64,000 bases of DNA from Streptomyces sp. NBC_00273 (GTDB lineage: Bacteria > Actinomycetota > Actinomycetes > Streptomycetales > Streptomycetaceae): contig NZ_CP108067.1 in NCBI RefSeq assembly GCF_036178145.1, positions 5,270,001 to 5,334,000 on the forward strand, written 5' to 3'. Below, piece by piece: positions 17,438 through 26,703 of the stretch; the stretch's first letter is position 1, and each line of letters begins with the position of its first letter. A program made the translations under genes and the position numbers. The notes under the pieces are model-generated. The model was not told where the DNA came from. It saw only the letters and a list, made by a program, of their open reading frames with translations, and made no database searches.

Positions 17438-18302
17438 GGCGGTCCGCGCCTTCCGTGAGCGGCTCGGGCTGCCCGGACTGGTCGACGTCCACACCCACTT
17501 CATGCCCGAGCGGGTCCTGGACAAGGTGTGGGACTACTTCGACGCGGTCGGTCCCCTGACCGGCGTCGAGTGGCCCATCACCTACCGGCACGAGGAGGAG
17601 CAGCGCGTCGCGCTCCTGCGGGAGTTCGGGGTCCGGGCCTTCACCGCCATGCTCTACCCGCACAAACCGGCGATGGCCGCCTGGCTCAACGCATGGTCCG
17701 CCGATTTCGCCGCCCGCACCCCCGACTGCCTGCAGACCGCGACCTTCTTCCCGGAGGAGGGCGTGAGCGCGTACGTCCGCCAGGCCGTCGAGTCCGGAGC
17801 CCGGATCTTCAAGTCACACCTCCAGGTCGGCGGCTACGACCCGAACGACGACCGGCTCGACCCCGTCTGGGGGCTGCTGGCCGAGGCCGGCCTCCCGATC
17901 GTGATCCACTGCGCGTCCGGCCCCGTCCCGGGCAAGCACACCGGACCCGAGCCGATCGCCCGGCTGCTGGCCCGCCATCCGAGGCTGCCGCTGGTCATTG
18001 CCCACATGGGCATGCCCGAGTACACCGATTTCCTCGACCTCGCCGACCGGTACGCCGAGGTGCGCCTGGACACCACGATGGCCTTCACCGACTTCTCCGA
18101 GCAGATGTACGGTTTCCCGCCCGGGGACCTCGGACGTCTCGTGGACCTCGGCGACCGGATCCTCCTCGGCACCGACTTCCCGAACATCCCCTACCCGTAC
18201 GAGCACCAGCTCGTCGCGCTCGAACGGCTCGGCCTCGGCGACGACTGGCTGCGGGCGGTCTGCCACGACAACGGCGCCCGGCTGTTCCGCCTCGACGGCT
18301 GA
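17421..18302 (+). CDS. Amidohydrolase family protein (ACMSD/amidohydrolase-2 type)
   Basis: The 293-residue product is a TIM-barrel metal-dependent hydrolase or decarboxylase: the HxH pair in VDVHTHFMP near residue 25, a His in PIVIHCASGP near 160, another in IAHMGMPEY near 195, and the metal Asp in LLGTDFPNIPYPYEHQ near 255. Family members decarboxylate or hydrolyse small aromatic or acyl substrates. TTG 17421 is chosen because GGAG lies eight bases upstream; it overlaps the ABM gene by 17 bases. The pairing with an ABM oxygenase hints at catabolism of a small cyclic compound, which is inference only. Confidence 0.85.
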   Translation: MSATAEAVRAFRERLGLPGLVDVHTHFMPERVLDKVWDYFDAVGPLTGVEWPITYRHEEEQRVALLREFGVRAFTAMLYPHKPAMAAWLNAWSADFAARTPDCLQTATFFPEEGVSAYVRQAVESGARIFKSHLQVGGYDPNDDRLDPVWGLLAEAGLPIVIHCASGPVPGKHTGPEPIARLLARHPRLPLVIAHMGMPEYTDFLDLADRYAEVRLDTTMAFTDFSEQMYGFPPGDLGRLVDLGDRILLGTDFPNIPYPYEHQLVALERLGLGDDWLRAVCHDNGARLFRLDG

Positions 18303-18479
18303 CCCCCAGGCCCCGTTCCGCTCCGGTCCCGCTCCGGCTCCGTTTCGCCCCGGTCCTGCCCCGGCTCCGTTCCGCCCGGCCCCGGTGTCCAGTACCGGCG
18401 TCCTGCCCCTCCTCGCGGAAGCCCTTTCTCAGGAAATTCACAGATTGGCACAAGAACGCTCTCAGAGGCACGGGACAGC

Positions 18480-19256
18480 GTGTCCGGTATGACTGCGACG
18501 ACCACCTCCCATGCGTCCACGTCCACCAACCACCCGACGGCCCTGGTGCGGCCCGACGGCGGCCCCTGCCGGGTACTCGTCGTCGACGACGAGGCCTCGC
18601 TCTCCGAGCTGCTGTCCATGGCCCTGCGCTACGAGGGCTGCGAGGTCCGCACCGCCGGCGACGGTGCGGGCGCGGTGCGGGCGGCGCGGGAGTTCCGGCC
18701 CGACGTGGTCATCCTCGACGTCATGCTGCCCGACATGGACGGCCTGGCCGTCCTCGGGCGCCTGCGCCGGGAGATCCCCCAGGTTCCCGTGCTGTTCCTG
18801 ACCGCCAAGGACTCGTTGGAGGACCGGATCGCGGGCCTCACGGCGGGCGGCGACGACTACGTCACCAAGCCCTTCAGCCTGGAGGAGGTCGTGGCCCGGC
18901 TGCGCGGCCTGGTCCGGCGCTCCGGCGCGGCGCAGGCCGCACGCGGCGGTTCGGTGCTGGCCGTCGGCGATCTGCGGCTGGACGAGGACAGCCACGAGGT
19001 GGTGCGGGGCGGCCAGGAGATCCACCTGACCGCCACCGAGTTCGAGCTGCTGCGCTACCTGATGCGCAACCCCCGCCGCGTGCTGAGCAAGGCGCAGATC
19101 CTGGACCGGGTGTGGTCCTACGACTTCGGCGGCCAGGCCAACGTGGTCGAGCTCTACATCTCCTACCTGCGCAGGAAGCTGGAGAGCGGCCCCGGTCTGC
19201 CCAGGATGATCCACACGCGCCGCGGCGCCGGTTACCTGATCAAGCCGGGAGAGTAG
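18480..19256 (+). CDS. OmpR/PhoB-family response regulator
   Basis: The 258-residue product has a receiver domain (about 30-145) with the acidic pair in VVDDEAS, phospho-Asp in VILDVMLPDMDG and Lys in VTKPFS, followed by a winged-helix DNA-binding domain (LTATEFELLRYLMRNPRRVLSKAQILDRVW...VVELYISYLRRKL). A Ser/Thr-rich leader of about 25 residues precedes it. The start may be GTG 18480 or ATG 18489. The cognate kinase starts on the last base of its stop codon. Targets are unknown; downstream envelope glycosyltransferases are candidates. The upstream gap (18303-18479) is a C-rich imperfect repeat with no gene. Confidence 0.9.
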   Translation: MSGMTATTTSHASTSTNHPTALVRPDGGPCRVLVVDDEASLSELLSMALRYEGCEVRTAGDGAGAVRAAREFRPDVVILDVMLPDMDGLAVLGRLRREIPQVPVLFLTAKDSLEDRIAGLTAGGDDYVTKPFSLEEVVARLRGLVRRSGAAQAARGGSVLAVGDLRLDEDSHEVVRGGQEIHLTATEFELLRYLMRNPRRVLSKAQILDRVWSYDFGGQANVVELYISYLRRKLESGPGLPRMIHTRRGAGYLIKPGE

Positions 19257-20806
19257 TGGCACTCCGCAGGAACCGGCGGCCGCGTGGCCGCCGGCCCTGG
19301 TCGCTGCGCACCCGGCTCGTCGTCTCGGCGGTGGCGCTGATCGCCGTGGTGGGTGCCGCCATCGGGACCGTCACCACCTTCGCCCTGCGCTCGTACCTGG
19401 TCACCGAGCTCGACGACCAGCTGAAGGCTTCCGTGCGGATGGCCGTCCGGGCGCCCGGCGCGAAGCCGGCCCGGGAGAACAGCGCCGGCTTCGTCATGGC
19501 TCCCGGCAGCCCGCTCGACGCCGCCGGGATCCGGCTCGATCCCGCCGGGACCGTCCTCGGGACGGCCCGCAACGTCCGCGCCGAGGGATGGTCGGTCGAC
19601 CAGCCGCCGCCGCTGACCGAGGCCCAGGGCAAAGCCCTCGCCGAGGCCGCGCGGAAGTCCGCGCAGGGTACGCCCGGGCCGGTGGACGCGGAGCTCCCCG
19701 GTCTCGGCAGCTACCGGGTGCTGATCTCCCACGACGGGAGCCTCGCCCTCGGCTTCTCGCTGAGCGACGTCGATTCCACCGTGCGCACCCTGATCGGCGT
19801 GGAGCTCTGCGTCACGCTCGCCGGGCTGATCGCGGCCTCCCTCGCCGGTCAGGCCCTGGTCGGGGTCGCCCTGCGCCCGCTGCGCCGGGTGGCCGCCACC
19901 GCCACCCGGGTCTCCGAACTGCCCCTGCACAAGGGCGAGCCCGCCCTCCACGAGCGGGTACCGGACGCCGAGGCCGATCCTCGTACGGAAGTGGGCCAGG
20001 TCGGCGCGGCCCTCAACCGGATGCTGGGCCATGTCTCCTCCGCCCTCACCGCCCGCCAGGAGAGCGAGATGCGGGTCCGGCAGTTCGTCGCCGATGCCAG
20101 CCACGAGCTGCGCACCCCGCTGGCCTCCATCCGCGGCTACGCCGAACTGACCCGACGGGGACGGGAGGAACCCGGCCCCGATACCCGGCATGCCCTGGGA
20201 CGGATCGAGTCCGAGGCCACCCGGATGACCGGCCTGGTCGAAGACCTGCTGCTGTTGGCCCGGCTCGACGCGGGCCGTCCGTTGCCCACCGGCGACTCCG
20301 ACACCGACCTGGCCCCGCTCGTGATCGACGCCGTCAGTGACGCCCGGGCCGCGGGGCCCGAACACCACTGGCGCCTGAACCTGCCCGACGAGCCGGCACC
20401 GATCCGGGCCGACCCGGCACGGATGCAGCAGGTCCTGGTGAACCTGCTGGCCAATGCCCGTACCCACACCCCACCGGGGACCACCGTCACCGCGCATGTT
20501 TCACGTGAAACATCCGCCGTCCGGCTGCGGATCGAGGACGACGGGCCCGGAATCGCGCCCGACCTGCTCCCTCACGTCTTCGAGCGCTTCGCCCGCGGTG
20601 ACGCGTCCCGTTCCCGCGCGGCGGGTTCCACCGGACTCGGGCTGGCCATCGTCCAGGCCGTGGTCACGGCGCACGGCGGGCGGGTCGGCGTACGGAGCGA
20701 GCCCGGACGGACCTGCTTCGAGGTCCTGTTGCCGCACGCAGAGGCGGAGGCGTTCGGCGCCGGTACGGACTCACAGGCAGGGCACAGGCTCAGCACACAG
20801 AGGTGA
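19256..20806 (+). CDS. Sensor histidine kinase paired with the OmpR-type regulator; contains a parS site
   Basis: The 516-residue product has a short basic N-terminus, a membrane helix (about 21-44), an extracytoplasmic sensor segment (about 45-172), a second helix (about 175-200), a HAMP linker, the H-box SHELRTPLASIRGYAELTRR (His near 283), an N-box QVLVNLLANARTHTPPGTT, and G-boxes DDGPGIAPDLLPHVFERFARGD and GSTGLGLAIVQ. All catalytic motifs are intact. GTG 19256 forms TAGTG with the regulator stop. Between the N-box and G1 box the codons for HVSRETS carry a perfect parS palindrome. Confidence 0.92.
   Translation: MALRRNRRPRGRRPWSLRTRLVVSAVALIAVVGAAIGTVTTFALRSYLVTELDDQLKASVRMAVRAPGAKPARENSAGFVMAPGSPLDAAGIRLDPAGTVLGTARNVRAEGWSVDQPPPLTEAQGKALAEAARKSAQGTPGPVDAELPGLGSYRVLISHDGSLALGFSLSDVDSTVRTLIGVELCVTLAGLIAASLAGQALVGVALRPLRRVAATATRVSELPLHKGEPALHERVPDAEADPRTEVGQVGAALNRMLGHVSSALTARQESEMRVRQFVADASHELRTPLASIRGYAELTRRGREEPGPDTRHALGRIESEATRMTGLVEDLLLLARLDAGRPLPTGDSDTDLAPLVIDAVSDARAAGPEHHWRLNLPDEPAPIRADPARMQQVLVNLLANARTHTPPGTTVTAHVSRETSAVRLRIEDDGPGIAPDLLPHVFERFARGDASRSRAAGSTGLGLAIVQAVVTAHGGRVGVRSEPGRTCFEVLLPHAEAEAFGAGTDSQAGHRLSTQR
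20496..20513. other. parS site inside the histidine-kinase gene, copy 3
   Basis: ATGTTTCACGTGAAACAT is a perfect 18-bp palindrome containing GTTTCACGTGAAAC. It encodes HVSRET in the kinase, a variable loop between conserved ATP-binding boxes, so the site could evolve without harming the enzyme. ParB would bind here. Confidence 0.9.
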
Positions 20807-20831
20807 CAGGGCGCCCGGCGAATGTCGGAAC

Positions 20832-22100
20832 ATGCGAACCGACACCTCTCTCGGAGCCCTCCCGGCACGGGCGCCCCTCGCGCCCGTGCCCGGTGAGCCC
20901 GTCCTCGACGTGGTGATCCCCGTCTTCAACGAGGAGAAGGACCTCGGCCCGTGCGTCCGCAGACTGCACGAGCACCTCAGCCGGACCTTCCCCTATCCCT
21001 TCCGGATCACGGTCGCCGACAACGCGAGCACCGACCGTACCCCTGAGGTCGCGCGTGGGCTCGCCGCAGCACTGGACGGCGTACGCAGCACACGCCTGGA
21101 GGAGAAGGGCCGGGGCAGGGCCCTGCGCCAGGTGTGGTCCGGTTCCGACGCCCCCGTCCTCGCCTACATGGACGTGGACCTCTCCACCGACCTCAACGCC
21201 CTGCTGCCGCTGGTCGCACCGCTGATCTCCGGCCACTCCGACCTCGCCATCGGCACCCGCCTGGCCCGGTCCTCACGGGTGGTGCGCGGAGCGAAGCGGG
21301 AGTTCATCTCGCGCGCCTACAACCTCCTCCTGCGGTCCTCCCTCGCCGCCCGGTTCAGCGACGCGCAGTGCGGATTCAAGGCGATCCGGCGCGAGGTCGC
21401 CGAGCGGCTGCTGCCGTTGGTGGAGGACACGGGCTGGTTCTTCGACACCGAACTGCTCGTACTCGCCGAACGGGCCGGGCTGCGGATCCACGAAGTGCCG
21501 GTGGACTGGGTCGACGACCCCGACTCCACCGTCCACATCGTCCGGACCGCCACCGAGGACCTCAAGGGCGTCTGGCGCGTGGGCCGGGCACTGGCCGTCG
21601 GCGCGCTCCCGCTGGACCGGCTCGCCCGCCCCTTCGGCGACGATCCGCGCGACCGCGCCGCACTGCCCGGAGTGGAAGGCGGACTCGCCCGCCAACTGCT
21701 CGGCTTCTGCGCCGTCGGAGCGCTGTCCACCGTGCTCTACCTGCTCCTTTACTCCGCCTTCCGCGCCGGGACCGGCCCGCAGTTCGCCAACGGCGCCGCA
21801 CTGCTGCTCTCCGCGCTCGCCAACACCGCCGCCAACCGCCGGCTCACCTTCGGGGTGCGCGGCCGGGACCGGGCCGTGCGCCACCAGGCCCAGGGGCTCG
21901 TGGTGTTCGGCATCGGGCTGGCCCTCACCAGCGGCTCCCTCGCCGCGCTCGGGGCGGCCACCGCCGATCCCGCGCACAGCACCGAACTGGCCGTGTTGAT
22001 CACAGCCAACCTCGCGGCCACCGTGCTGCGCTTCCTGCTCTTCCGCGCCTGGGTCTTTCCCGAGCGGCGCGACACTCCCGTGAAGGACGACATCCGATGA
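20832..22100 (+). CDS. Polyprenyl-phosphate-type glycosyltransferase (GT2) fused to a GtrA-like membrane domain
   Basis: The 422-residue product has an N-terminal GT-A domain of the dolichol-phosphate-mannose-synthase type (VVIPVFNEEKDL near 30, DNASTDRTPE near 65, catalytic MDVDLSTD near 118) and a C-terminal GtrA-like domain of about four membrane helices (about 285-405). Such enzymes make a polyprenyl-phosphate sugar at the membrane and help flip it for extracytoplasmic glycosyltransferases; the following GT39 gene, overlapping by ATGA, is a natural user. ATG 20832 begins 25 bases after the kinase stop, so the genes may be one operon. Confidence 0.87.
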   Translation: MRTDTSLGALPARAPLAPVPGEPVLDVVIPVFNEEKDLGPCVRRLHEHLSRTFPYPFRITVADNASTDRTPEVARGLAAALDGVRSTRLEEKGRGRALRQVWSGSDAPVLAYMDVDLSTDLNALLPLVAPLISGHSDLAIGTRLARSSRVVRGAKREFISRAYNLLLRSSLAARFSDAQCGFKAIRREVAERLLPLVEDTGWFFDTELLVLAERAGLRIHEVPVDWVDDPDSTVHIVRTATEDLKGVWRVGRALAVGALPLDRLARPFGDDPRDRAALPGVEGGLARQLLGFCAVGALSTVLYLLLYSAFRAGTGPQFANGAALLLSALANTAANRRLTFGVRGRDRAVRHQAQGLVVFGIGLALTSGSLAALGAATADPAHSTELAVLITANLAATVLRFLLFRAWVFPERRDTPVKDDIR

Positions 22101-24316
22101 CCACGGCAGCACCCTCGCTCTTCCCGGTCCCCGAGGCCCGCGCCGGTACCAGCCGCCGCGCGGCGGTCGACCGCCCCCGCTGGGAACTCCCCTCCCTCGC
22201 CGGACTGCTGATCGCCACTGCCGTCCTGCTCCTGTGGGACCTCGGCTCCTCCGGCTACGCCAACTCCTTCTACTCCGCCGCCGTGCAGGCGGGCAGCGAG
22301 AGCTGGAAGGCCTTCTTCTTCGGCTCCTCCGACGCCGGCAACTCCATCACCGTCGACAAGCCCCCGGCGGCCCTGTGGCCGATGATGCTGTCCGTCCGGC
22401 TCTTCGGGCTCGGCTCCTGGCAGATCCTCGTACCGCAGGCCCTGATGGGCGTCGCGACCACCGGTGTGCTGTACGCCGCCGTGCGCCGCCAGTTCGGTCC
22501 CGGGGCCGGGCTGCTGAGCGGCGCCGCCTTCGCGCTGACACCCGTCGCCGCGCTGATGTTCCGCTTCAACAACCCCGACGCGCTGCTGACCCTGCTGCTG
22601 ACCGTCACCGTGTACTGCGTGCTGCGCGCCCTCGACGGGGCCCGCACCCAGTGGCTGGTCTGGGCCGGGGTGGCGGTCGGCTTCGCCTTCCTCACCAAGA
22701 CCCTTCAGGCCTTCGTCATCCTGCCGCCGCTGGCCCTCCTGTACGCCGTCTGCGCGCCCACCCGGCTGCGCAAGCGGCTCGGCCAATTGCTGCTCGCGGG
22801 GCTCGCGATGGTGGTGGCCGGCGGCTGGTGGGTCGCCGTCGTCGAACTGTGGCCGGCCGCCTCCCGCCCGTACATCGGCGGCTCGCAGGACAACTCCTTC
22901 CTGGAGCTGACCCTCGGCTACAACGGCCTCGGCCGGATCAACGGCAACGAGACCGGCAGCGTCGGCGGCGGCCGGGGCGGCGCCGGTGGCGGCGGAGGCT
23001 GGGGCGAGACCGGCATCGACCGGCTCTTCTCGGGCAACATCGGCGGGCAGATCGCCTGGCTGCTCCCGGCGGCCCTGATCCTGCTGGTGGCCGGTCTGGC
23101 GGTCACCTGGCGGGCCCGCCGGGCCACCGACTCCCTGGAGGGCATGGCCCGGGCGGCGTTCCTGGCCTGGGGCGGCTCGATGCTGATCACCGCGGTCGTC
23201 TTCAGCTACATGCAGGGCATCTTCCACGAGTACTACACCGTGGCGCTGGCGCCGTTCGTGGCGGCGCTGATCGGCATGGGGGCCGCGGTGCTGTGGGAGG
23301 AGCGGGGCGGCAAGGCCGCCGCGATCACCCTGTCCGGCACGCTCGCCCTGACGGCGGTCTGGTCGTTCGTGCTGCTCGGCCGCGCCACCGGCTACCTGCC
23401 GTGGCTGCGCTGGGCGGTCCTGGTGGGCGGGCTGCTCGCCGCGGCCGCGCTGCCGTTCGCTGCGCAGGCTGGGCGCCGGGCGCTGCAGGCCACGGCGGCG
23501 CTGGGCGTGGCGGCGGCGCTGGCCGGGCCGTTCGCGTACTGCCTGACCACCGTGAGCACCGCGCACACCGGCTCGATCGTGACCGCCGGACCGGCGGTGG
23601 CGGGCGGCCGGGGCGGCCCCGGCGGGATGATGGGCGGCCCCAGTGGACCGGGTGGCACGGGCCGGTTCGGTGAGATGGTCCAGGGCGGGCAGGGCCGCCA
23701 GGGCGGGATGCCGAACGGCGGCCGACAGGGTGGCGGGCAGCAGGGCGGTATGCCGCCGCAGGGTGCGATGCCTCAGGGCGGGATGCCTCAGGGCGCGATG
23801 CCCCCGGGCGGGACGGCCCCGGGCGGAACGCCGCAAGGCCAGGACGGACGTGGTGGCGAGCGGTTCGGTGGCGGTGGCCAGGGCGGTCCGGGCGGCCTGC
23901 TGAACGGCGCCCGGGTGAACGCGGAGGCCAAGAAGGCCCTCACCACCGACGCTGACGAGTACACCTGGGCGGCGGCCGCGATCGGTTCCCAGAACGCGGC
24001 GAGCTACCAACTGGCCTCCGGGGTGCCCGTCATGCCGATCGGCGGCTTCAACGGCAGCGACCCCTCGCCGACCCTGGAGCAGTTCCAGAAGTACGTGCGG
24101 GACGGGAAGATCCACTGGTTCATCGGCCAGAGCACCGGCGCCGGCGGCGCCGAGGGCGGCATGCCCGGGGGCGGCGGTCGGGGCGGCGCCGGCGGCGGTC
24201 CGGGTGGTCCGGGCGGCGGCACCAGCACGGAGATCGAGACCTGGATCAAGGCCAACTTCAAGGAGACCACGGTCGGCGGAGCCACCTTCTACGACCTGAC
24301 GGCCCCGACGGCCTGA
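22097..24316 (+). CDS. GT39/ArnT-like integral-membrane glycosyltransferase with Gly-rich extracytoplasmic insert
   Basis: The 739-residue product starts with a PMT/ArnT-type membrane core: first helix near 32-50, then a first loop with the probable catalytic acidic residue in LWDLGSSGYANSFY, and the ITVDKPPAALW motif shared by these transferases. About ten to twelve helices follow to about residue 490. A long Gly/Met/Gln/Pro-rich stretch (about 505-610) with MPQGGMPQGAMPPGG-type repeats then links to a small C-terminal domain ending in a second Gly-rich run. It should transfer sugar from a polyprenyl phosphate outside the membrane. It overlaps the GT2-GtrA gene by ATGA. The acceptor is unknown. 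Confidence 0.85.
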   Translation: MTTAAPSLFPVPEARAGTSRRAAVDRPRWELPSLAGLLIATAVLLLWDLGSSGYANSFYSAAVQAGSESWKAFFFGSSDAGNSITVDKPPAALWPMMLSVRLFGLGSWQILVPQALMGVATTGVLYAAVRRQFGPGAGLLSGAAFALTPVAALMFRFNNPDALLTLLLTVTVYCVLRALDGARTQWLVWAGVAVGFAFLTKTLQAFVILPPLALLYAVCAPTRLRKRLGQLLLAGLAMVVAGGWWVAVVELWPAASRPYIGGSQDNSFLELTLGYNGLGRINGNETGSVGGGRGGAGGGGGWGETGIDRLFSGNIGGQIAWLLPAALILLVAGLAVTWRARRATDSLEGMARAAFLAWGGSMLITAVVFSYMQGIFHEYYTVALAPFVAALIGMGAAVLWEERGGKAAAITLSGTLALTAVWSFVLLGRATGYLPWLRWAVLVGGLLAAAALPFAAQAGRRALQATAALGVAAALAGPFAYCLTTVSTAHTGSIVTAGPAVAGGRGGPGGMMGGPSGPGGTGRFGEMVQGGQGRQGGMPNGGRQGGGQQGGMPPQGAMPQGGMPQGAMPPGGTAPGGTPQGQDGRGGERFGGGGQGGPGGLLNGARVNAEAKKALTTDADEYTWAAAAIGSQNAASYQLASGVPVMPIGGFNGSDPSPTLEQFQKYVRDGKIHWFIGQSTGAGGAEGGMPGGGGRGGAGGGPGGPGGGTSTEIETWIKANFKETTVGGATFYDLTAPTA

Positions 24317-24405
24317 TCCTGCCCGATCGGCAGGACACCCCCTAGCATCAAGAGGGCGGATCGGGCATTCCGGACCGATCCGCCTGGCGTGAGGAGGGTG
24401 CCTGC

Positions 24406-25074
24406 ATGGTGACCGCGGCCGATCCCGGCGAGACCCGGACCAGCGTGTGGCTGGCCGCCAAGCCTGCCGCACCCGCCCGGCGCCGCAGCGAGGCACCCTC
24501 CGGGCTGGACCGGGACCGGATCACCACCGCCACCGTTCGGCTGCTCGACGCCGACGGGCTGGCCCGGTTCTCGATGCGGCGGCTCGCCGCCGCGCTCGGG
24601 GTGACCGCGATGTCCCTGTACTGGTACGTGGACGCCAAGCAGGACCTGCTCGAACTCGCCCTCGACCGCGCGTTCGGCGAGCTGAGGCCGCCGACCGCAG
24701 TCGCCGAGGGTGCGGTGGAGGGCGGTGGGACGGGTTGGCCGGGCCAGCTGCAGGCGCTGGCCCGCGGCTACCGGCGGGTGCTGGCCGACCACCCGTGGGT
24801 GGCTCCGCTCACCGCCGCGTTCCCGAACATCGGCCCGCACGCGCGGGCCTTCGACGCCGCCCTCCAGCGGCTGTTGGACGCCACCGGCCTGGTGGACGCC
24901 GCACGGACCGGCGCCCACCTGGCCGTCTCGCAGTTCCTGCACGGATGCGGCGGGACGGTCCGGCGGGCGCCGGAGGGCGACTTCTGCCTCGCGCTCGACG
25001 TCCTGATCGCGGGCATCGAGGCCAAGGCGCCGACAGGTGGGGCGCCGACAGGTCGGGCGCCGACTAGGCCTTGA
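24406..25074 (+). CDS. TetR/AcrR-family transcriptional regulator
   Basis: The 222-residue product has a disordered leader (1-35), an N-terminal helix-turn-helix (DRDRITTATVRLLDADGLARFSMRRLAAALGVTAMSLYWYVDAKQDLLELALDRAF) and a helical ligand-binding domain of the TetR C-terminal type. The last residues are a short repeat (APTGGAPTGRAPTRP) encoded by a tandem CCGACAGG-type sequence; the 3' end overlaps the convergent MFS gene by 11 bases. ATG 24406 follows GGAGG. It could control the neighbouring transporter, although that gene has its own MarR partner. Confidence 0.85.
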   Translation: MVTAADPGETRTSVWLAAKPAAPARRRSEAPSGLDRDRITTATVRLLDADGLARFSMRRLAAALGVTAMSLYWYVDAKQDLLELALDRAFGELRPPTAVAEGAVEGGGTGWPGQLQALARGYRRVLADHPWVAPLTAAFPNIGPHARAFDAALQRLLDATGLVDAARTGAHLAVSQFLHGCGGTVRRAPEGDFCLALDVLIAGIEAKAPTGGAPTGRAPTRP

Positions 25075-26689
25075 TGACGGCCTCGGCGGGGGCCGCCTCG
25101 TTCGAGGCCGCGGCCGGAGCGTGGGCCGCCGGCTTCGACTTCAGGGCGACCTCCTTGATGAACACCACCAGGACCAGGCCGAGCAGCGCGAACGGGGCGG
25201 CGTAGAGGAAGACGTCGCCGACGCCGTGCCCGTACGCGGACTCGATGACCTCGCGGACCGGCGCGGGCAGCTTGTCCAGGTCGGGGATCCCGCCCCCGGC
25301 GGTGCCGCCGTGGCCCAGGGCCGCGGCCTTCGGGCCGAGGGCGGCGAGGCCGTCCTGGACGTAGTGGGTGACCCGGTTGGCCATGACCGCGCCCAGCGCC
25401 GAGACGCCCATGGCGCCGCCGAGGGAGCGGAAGAAGGTGACGACCGAGCTGGCCGCGCCCAGGTCCTCGGGGGCCACCTGGTTCTGGGTGGCGAGGACGA
25501 GGTTCTGCATCATCATGCCGAGACCGAGGCCGGTCACCGCCATGTAGATCGCGATGTGCCAGTAGGGGGTGTCGTAGCGGAGGGTGCCGAGCAGACCCAG
25601 ACCGGCCGTCAACAGGACGCCGCCGGAGACGAGCCAGGCCTTCCACTTGCCGGTCTTGGTGATCACCTGACCGGAAAGGGTGGACGAGACGAAGAGGCCG
25701 GCGATCATCGGAATCGTGAGGATTCCGGACATCGTCGGGGACTCACCGCGGGCCAACTGGAAGAACTGGCTGAAAAACACGGTCCCCGAGAACATCGCGA
25801 TGCCCACGAACAGGGAGGCCGCCGAGGCCAGGCTGATGGTCTTGTTGCGGAACAGCCGCAGCGGGATGATCGGGTCGCTCGCGCGGGACTCTACGAGGAG
25901 GAAGAGCAGGCCGAGCACGAGCGCGCCGCCCGTCATCGCCCAGGTCTGCCAGGAGATCCACGCGTAGGAGTCACCGGCCTGCGTGACCCAGATCAGCAGC
26001 AGCGAGACGGCGCCGCTGATCAGGAAGGCGCCCAGCCAGTCGACCTTGACGTCGCGGCGCACGACCGGGAGGTGCAGGGTGCGCTGGAGCACGATCAGCG
26101 CGATGATCGCGAACGGCACGCCGACGTAGAAGCACCAGCGCCAGCCCAGCCACTCGGTGTCGGTGATGACACCGCCCAGCAGCGGGCCGCCGACGGTGGC
26201 GACGGCGAAGACCGCGCCGAGGTAGCCGCTGTACCGGCCGCGCTCGCGCGGGGAGATCATCGCGGCCATCACGATCTGCGCCAGGGCGGACAGGCCGCCG
26301 ACGCCGATGCCCTGGACCACGCGGCAGGCGATCAGCGTGCCGGTGTTCTGGGACAGGCCCGCGACCACGGAGCCGAGGACGTAGATCACGAGGGATATCT
26401 GGACCAGCAGCTTCTTGCTGAAGAGGTCGGACAGCTTGCCCCACAGCGGGGTGGCGGCCGTCATCGACAGCAGGGCGGCGGTGACCACCCAGGTGTACGA
26501 GGACTGGGTGCCGCCGAGGTCGCTGATGATCTGGGGGAGGGCGTTGGAGACGATCGTGGACGACAGGATCGCCACGAACATGCCGAGCATCAGCCCGGAC
26601 AGCGCCTTCATGATCTGCGGGTGGGTCATGGTCACGGAGGTGTCCGTGGATGCGGATGGGGTGTCGGTCGTCGTCTCCGACTGGGCCAT
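25064..26689 (-). CDS. MFS multidrug efflux transporter (DHA2, 14-helix type)
   Basis: The 541-residue product has the DHA2 pattern of about 14 helices. Motif C-like sequences and the A-type loop (PLWGKLSDLFSKKLLVQ) are present after helix 2, and the protein begins the membrane part at LSGLMLGMFVAILSSTIVSNALPQI. It is a proton-driven exporter of drugs or toxic metabolites. The C-terminus is Ala/Lys-rich. ATG 26689 has AGGAAAG upstream and begins 14 bases after the marR stop, so marR and this gene form an operon controlled by the operators at 27251-27292. Confidence 0.9.
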   Translation of the reverse strand: MAQSETTTDTPSASTDTSVTMTHPQIMKALSGLMLGMFVAILSSTIVSNALPQIISDLGGTQSSYTWVVTAALLSMTAATPLWGKLSDLFSKKLLVQISLVIYVLGSVVAGLSQNTGTLIACRVVQGIGVGGLSALAQIVMAAMISPRERGRYSGYLGAVFAVATVGGPLLGGVITDTEWLGWRWCFYVGVPFAIIALIVLQRTLHLPVVRRDVKVDWLGAFLISGAVSLLLIWVTQAGDSYAWISWQTWAMTGGALVLGLLFLLVESRASDPIIPLRLFRNKTISLASAASLFVGIAMFSGTVFFSQFFQLARGESPTMSGILTIPMIAGLFVSSTLSGQVITKTGKWKAWLVSGGVLLTAGLGLLGTLRYDTPYWHIAIYMAVTGLGLGMMMQNLVLATQNQVAPEDLGAASSVVTFFRSLGGAMGVSALGAVMANRVTHYVQDGLAALGPKAAALGHGGTAGGGIPDLDKLPAPVREVIESAYGHGVGDVFLYAAPFALLGLVLVVFIKEVALKSKPAAHAPAAASNEAAPAEAVIKA

Positions 26690-26703
26690 GTCTTTCCTTA
26701 CCT

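Noticed and set aside
18303..18479. C-rich imperfect repeats before the response regulator
   Set aside because: Units are irregular and no stable period or gene could be defined.
23755..23835. Repeats in the GT39 gene considered as CRISPR-like
   Set aside because: They are in frame and encode a MPQGG/MPQGA low-complexity protein segment with no spacers.
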